Shown here: positions 15,814 through 22,579 of the stretch, piece after piece
Layout of the letters: each line of letters starts with the position of its first letter
Numbering within the stretch: position 1 is the first letter of the stretch
Source of the DNA: UBA1146 sp963854815
Lineage (GTDB): Bacteria; Planctomycetota; UBA8108; UBA1146
DNA: 22,579 nucleotides
Assembly: GCA_963854815.1 (NCBI GenBank)
Contig: CAWLAN010000029.1
Span: forward strand, 1-22,579
Direction: 5' to 3'
The notes under the pieces: model-generated
What the model was told of the DNA's origin: nothing
The model's database searches: none
What the model saw: the letters and a program-made list of their open reading frames with translations, nothing else
Program-made: the position numbers and the translations under genes

Positions 15814-15932
15814 CCCGTCTCCGCTCGTGTTGTACACACCGGGTGGCGTTCCCTATAGACGATTCTTCGTGATCGGTTTCGGGATTTTCCGGCCGATTCC
15901 GGGAGTGCTTCCGCGTGTGTGTATGTGCGAGA

Positions 15933-15945
15933 TTGTTCTTTGAAA
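15933..15945 (+). promoter_or_regulatory. boxA antitermination site in the 16S leader
   Basis: TTGTTCTTTGAAA matches the bacterial boxA pattern TGYTCTTT followed by A-rich bases, bound as RNA by NusB-S10 to resist early termination. The same sequence recurs before the 23S gene at 18055, which strongly supports a real site. Confidence 0.65.
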
Positions 15946-15949
15946 TTTC

Positions 15950-15972
15950 GGGCCCGTGACGCGTAGAAGGTC
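15950..15972 (+). other. 5' arm of the 16S precursor processing stem
   Basis: GGGCCCGTGACG (15950-15961) pairs with CGTTACGGGCCC (17751-17762) with one G-U pair. After a small internal loop, AGAAGGTC (15965-15972) pairs with GACTTTCT (17741-17748), again with one wobble. Such stems bring the ends of 16S together for RNase III-type cleavage. Confidence 0.6.
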
Positions 15973-16124
15973 GTATGCCGTGCCATTCCCGGTGCGGTAT
16001 GCAAAAGACCTGAACGTGAGTTCAGTGCAATTGATAATTACTAATGTGATGCGACGTCGTCAGGATGTTCCATCGTTTTCACCTCGTGTGATCCGTGGGA
16101 TGGACTGTCGACATGCCAGATATA

Positions 16125-17692
<1,568 letters not shown>

Positions 17693-17740
17693 GATAACTT
17701 GGACCGCTGTGTTGGGCGACCATCCAGCGGAATGCTTGGG

Positions 17741-17762
17741 GACTTTCTGTCGTTACGGGCCC
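17741..17762 (+). other. 3' arm of the 16S precursor processing stem
   Basis: This segment pairs with 15950-15972 as two helices separated by a small internal loop. It lies between the 16S end and tRNA-Ile. Confidence 0.6.
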
Positions 17763-17822
17763 ACTTTTGAAATCTGGTCACCCATGATCTGCCTGGGTAG
17801 GACAGGTCGTGCGTTTTCCCAG

Positions 17823-17896
17823 GGGCTTATAGCTCAGCTGGTTAGAGCGCATCCCTGATAAGGATGAGGTCGGTGGTTCGAGTCCACCTAAGCCCA
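17823..17896 (+). tRNA. tRNA-Ile (GAT)
   Basis: The 74-base gene folds as a full cloverleaf. The acceptor arms are GGGCTTA and TAAGCCC, the anticodon stem CATCC/GGATG encloses the loop CTGATAA (anticodon GAT), and the T arm is GGTGG TTCGAGT CCACC. The 3' CCA is not encoded beyond the discriminator A. It lies in the 16S-23S spacer, the usual place for this tRNA. Confidence 0.97.
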
Positions 17897-17970
17897 TTCG
17901 CTCGACCCTGCCGGAGTTGCTCACTGCGTTTGCGCACTGGCAACGTGGTGTGAAGGTGACCTGTATCGAA

Positions 17971-18043
17971 GGGGATGTAGCTCAACTGGGAGAGCGCCGG
18001 CTTTGCAAGCCGGAGGTTAGGGGTTCGATCCCCCTCATCTCCA
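17971..18043 (+). tRNA. tRNA-Ala (TGC)
   Basis: The 73-base gene has acceptor arms GGGGATG and CATCTCC, anticodon stem CCGGC/GCCGG with loop TTTGCAA (anticodon TGC), and T arm AGGGG TTCGATC CCCCT. The third acceptor pair is G-U, the alanine identity element. The 3' CCA is not encoded. It is the second spacer tRNA. Confidence 0.97.
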
Positions 18044-18054
18044 CTTGGTAGGTT

Positions 18055-18070
18055 TTGTTCTTTGAAAATT
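18055..18070 (+). promoter_or_regulatory. boxA antitermination site before the 23S gene
   Basis: TTGTTCTTTGAAAATT repeats the leader boxA at 15933 with an identity of thirteen bases. It sits twelve bases after tRNA-Ala, as expected for a spacer boxA that protects transcription through the 23S gene. Confidence 0.65.
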
Positions 18071-18221
18071 TGGTGGTTGGTTAATTAAGTGAGCGACATG
18101 CTCAGCAATTTGAATCAACTCGAGAGCGCATAAACAATCTCTGTGATCACAGGAGATCGTACACGGCGCCTGGATGACTTCCGATCGGTTCTTCAGCCGT
18201 GATGGAGGAGTCTCGGTGGTT

Positions 18222-18240
18222 CGTGCAAACGAGAAATAGT

Positions 18241-18248
<8 letters not shown>
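18222..18248 (+). other. 5' arm of the 23S precursor processing stem
   Basis: This 27-base arm pairs with 21188-21214 with a single C/A mismatch and one G-U pair. Its last eight bases (GGTCAAGC) are the mature 5' end of 23S. Confidence 0.75.
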
Positions 18249-21187
<2,939 letters not shown>

Positions 21188-21195
<8 letters not shown>

Positions 21196-21214
21196 GCTAT
21201 TTCTCATTTGCACG
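21188..21214 (+). other. 3' arm of the 23S precursor processing stem
   Basis: This arm pairs with 18222-18248 to close the 23S precursor in a helix of 26 pairs out of 27 positions, an expected RNase III target. The 23S-5S spacer that follows (to 21370) holds no gene that I can recognise. Confidence 0.75.
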
Positions 21215-21370
21215 GGTGTGATTTTCTGCCCGTTCACAGAGAGTGAGAATGTACGCTCGGGAAGATTCGATGCGCAGCTGTCCTCACTTGAACCAACCAC
21301 CATTTCTGGAAATAGATTCGATTTCAGGATCGGACGCCAAGCGTCTGAGATCTGGAGTCGATGAGAGTTT

Positions 21371-21479
<109 letters not shown>

Positions 21480-21494
21480 TTTTTTGAAATACTT

Positions 21495-21534
21495 CGGGCT
21501 GTTGCGTCTTCGGGCGTGGCAGCCCGATTTTTTT
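21495..21534 (+). terminator. Rho-independent terminator of the rRNA operon
   Basis: CGGGCTG (21495-21501) pairs with CAGCCCG (21520-21526). The stem extends inward by weaker wobble pairs to a loop containing TTCG and is followed by seven T (21528-21534). It lies 16 bases after the 5S gene and before the convergent dehydrogenase gene. Confidence 0.85.
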
Positions 21535-21562
21535 ATTCATTTTGTGGTTGCGCGCCAACGGC

Positions 21563-22579
21563 TCAATCCCGTGTTGGCATGGCAATCACGATCTTGCCGG
21601 CGGCCTCGCGCTGTTCCAGCCGTCGATGGGCGGCATGAAGATCTTCGAGGGGGTGTACCGAATCGATGACACTGCGCAACTGGTTCTGTTGCTGAAGCCT
21701 GAGCAGGCGATGCAGATCCTGGCGCCTTCCCATCGTCGATCCGATGATCTGCTGATTCCTGAAAAAGAGCCGTTTCAATTCGATGGAGACCCTGGATCCG
21801 CTCGTGGCTCCACAGGTGACGATCCGCCCTCCCGAAGCCAGTGAACGCAGGCTGCTCTGCCATGTCGCTTCGCCGACATTCTCGAAGATGACATCGGCGC
21901 CGGATCCTGAAGTGAACTTCTTGAGAGATCTCCACCATGCTTCATCTGTGCTATCGAGCGTCTCTGAAGCGCCGAGTTCGACAGCGAGCTTCCTCTTTGC
22001 CTCGGTACTACCGGTCGCGATGACCCGGGCGCCGAGCAAGACGCCCATCTGGATCGCCATCGTGCCGACCCCACTGGCGCCGGCGATCACCAGCAATGTC
22101 TCGCCACGGCTCAAGTGTGCCTTATGCAACATCGACCAGGCGGTCAGCGCAGATAGGGGAAAGGCGGCACATTCGTGCCATGAAATTCCCACAGGGCGAG
22201 CAAGAAGTTGTGCTTCGGGTACGACCACAGCCTCTGCACAGGTGCCATCGCGGGTCTCGCCGAGGATTCCGTATTCACAGCAGAGCATGTCGTCACCGGC
22301 TGCACAGCGGTCGCAGACTCCGCAGGAAAGACCCGGAGCGAGCACCACTTCTGTGTCCAGATGGGTACCAGAAACCCCTTCCCCGATCGCCTCGACGATT
22401 CCTGCTCCGTCGCATCCGGGGATCAACGGCAGCGGGAACTGGTGACCGGCAACTCCCTTTCGCACCCACAGGTCGAGATGGTTGAGCGCTGCCGCCTTCA
22501 GTCTTACCCGCACCTCGCCGGGACCGGGTTCGGGGATGTCCGATTGTTCGAGCAGAAGCTGATCCAGGCCTCCGTGTTC
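21563..22579 (-). CDS. Quinone-oxidoreductase-like zinc-binding dehydrogenase, N-terminus cut by window
   Basis: The frame is open to the window edge (22579), and the first visible residues (LLLEQSDIPEPGPGEVRVRL) are the usual start region of medium-chain dehydrogenases, so only a few residues are missing. About 338 residues are visible. The structural zinc lobe is intact as CGVCDRCAAGDDMLC (C-x2-C-x2-C-x7-C). The catalytic zinc site looks lost: the normal Cys-His-x-Asp is NHLD and the GHE motif is GCD. The NAD(P) fold shows AGASGVGTMAIQMG followed by ATGST, typical of NADPH-using quinone reductases. It probably reduces enones or quinones with NADPH; the substrate is unknown. It is convergent with the rRNA operon and ends 29 bases after that terminator. 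Confidence 0.9.
   Translation of the reverse strand, partial: EHGGLDQLLLEQSDIPEPGPGEVRVRLKAAALNHLDLWVRKGVAGHQFPLPLIPGCDGAGIVEAIGEGVSGTHLDTEVVLAPGLSCGVCDRCAAGDDMLCCEYGILGETRDGTCAEAVVVPEAQLLARPVGISWHECAAFPLSALTAWSMLHKAHLSRGETLLVIAGASGVGTMAIQMGVLLGARVIATGSTEAKRKLAVELGASETLDSTDEAWWRSLKKFTSGSGADVIFENVGEATWQSSLRSLASGGRIVTCGATSGSRVSIELKRLFFRNQQIIGSTMGRRQDLHRLLRLQQQNQLRSVIDSVHPLEDLHAAHRRLEQREAAGKIVIAMPTRD

Larger units (their letters stand above)
15725..16124 (+). other. rRNA operon promoter and leader region
   Basis: This 400-base stretch has no gene. It holds, in order, an inverted repeat TTCCAAC/GTTGGAA at 15731-15761 just after lgt, the likely rRNA promoter at 15786-15813, a boxA-type antitermination site at 15933-15945, and the 5' arm of the 16S processing stem at 15950-15972. 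An AT-rich patch at about 16029-16044 just before the mature 16S has a weak -10-like GATAAT but no good -35. Confidence 0.7.

Noticed and set aside
16010..16038. Second rRNA promoter with GATAAT at 16033-16038
   Set aside because: The hexamer at the right distance upstream (CTGAAC) is a poor -35, and the site lies after boxA and inside the precursor processing region.
21196..21370. Possible extra tRNA in the 23S-5S spacer
   Set aside because: No cloverleaf or TTCGANTC arm is present; only a tiny GACGC/GCGTC hairpin can be drawn.

Overview
The window looks like a chromosomal segment of a planctomycete (phylum Planctomycetota). The main evidence is the 16S rRNA gene. It carries perfect target sites for the two classical planctomycete probes: the PLA46 site at 16170-16187 and the PLA886 site at 17019-17037. 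The long multi-PDZ RseP protease, the GspK-like pseudopilin and several UTG/GTG starts preceded by strong AGGAGG sites fit this. Class or order cannot be fixed by eye. The DNA is moderately GC-rich and shows no insertion sequence, phage gene or CRISPR array.

Layout. (1) 1-1363, plus strand: the 3' part of a zinc-type medium-chain dehydrogenase, then a small cupin protein. (2) 1364-1664: a gene-free stretch with a possible hairpin and a possible sigma70-type promoter. (3) 1665-9263, plus strand: a tightly packed run made of a small membrane-anchored hypothetical protein, recA, a 1177-residue GspK-like protein with a C-terminal LamG-like domain, two secreted tandem paralogues of unknown function, and a possible small tail gene. 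Most junctions overlap by ATGA or TGATG. (4) 9310-14724, minus strand: dxr, rseP, a UbiA-family prenyltransferase and purD in that transcriptional order, each overlapping the next by exactly four bases (TTGA, GTGA, ATGA). (5) 14870-15724, plus strand: lgt, probably starting at CTG. (6) 15786-21534, plus strand: a complete linked rRNA operon (promoter, boxA, 16S, tRNA-Ile, tRNA-Ala, second boxA, 23S, 5S, terminator). Long base-paired processing stems flank both large rRNAs. (7) 21563-22579, minus strand: a quinone-oxidoreductase-like dehydrogenase cut by the window end.

How the genes may work together. The dxr operon joins isoprenoid precursor synthesis (Dxr) to a polyprenyl-using membrane enzyme (UbiA family), with a membrane protease and purine synthesis as passengers. 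The recA run is the most unusual part: a DNA-repair gene sits translationally coupled inside a set of envelope or secreted proteins. The GspK-LamG fusion and its two secreted partners may form an uncharacterised surface or secretion-linked module. That functional idea is inference; only the gene order, overlaps and domain patterns are seen directly.
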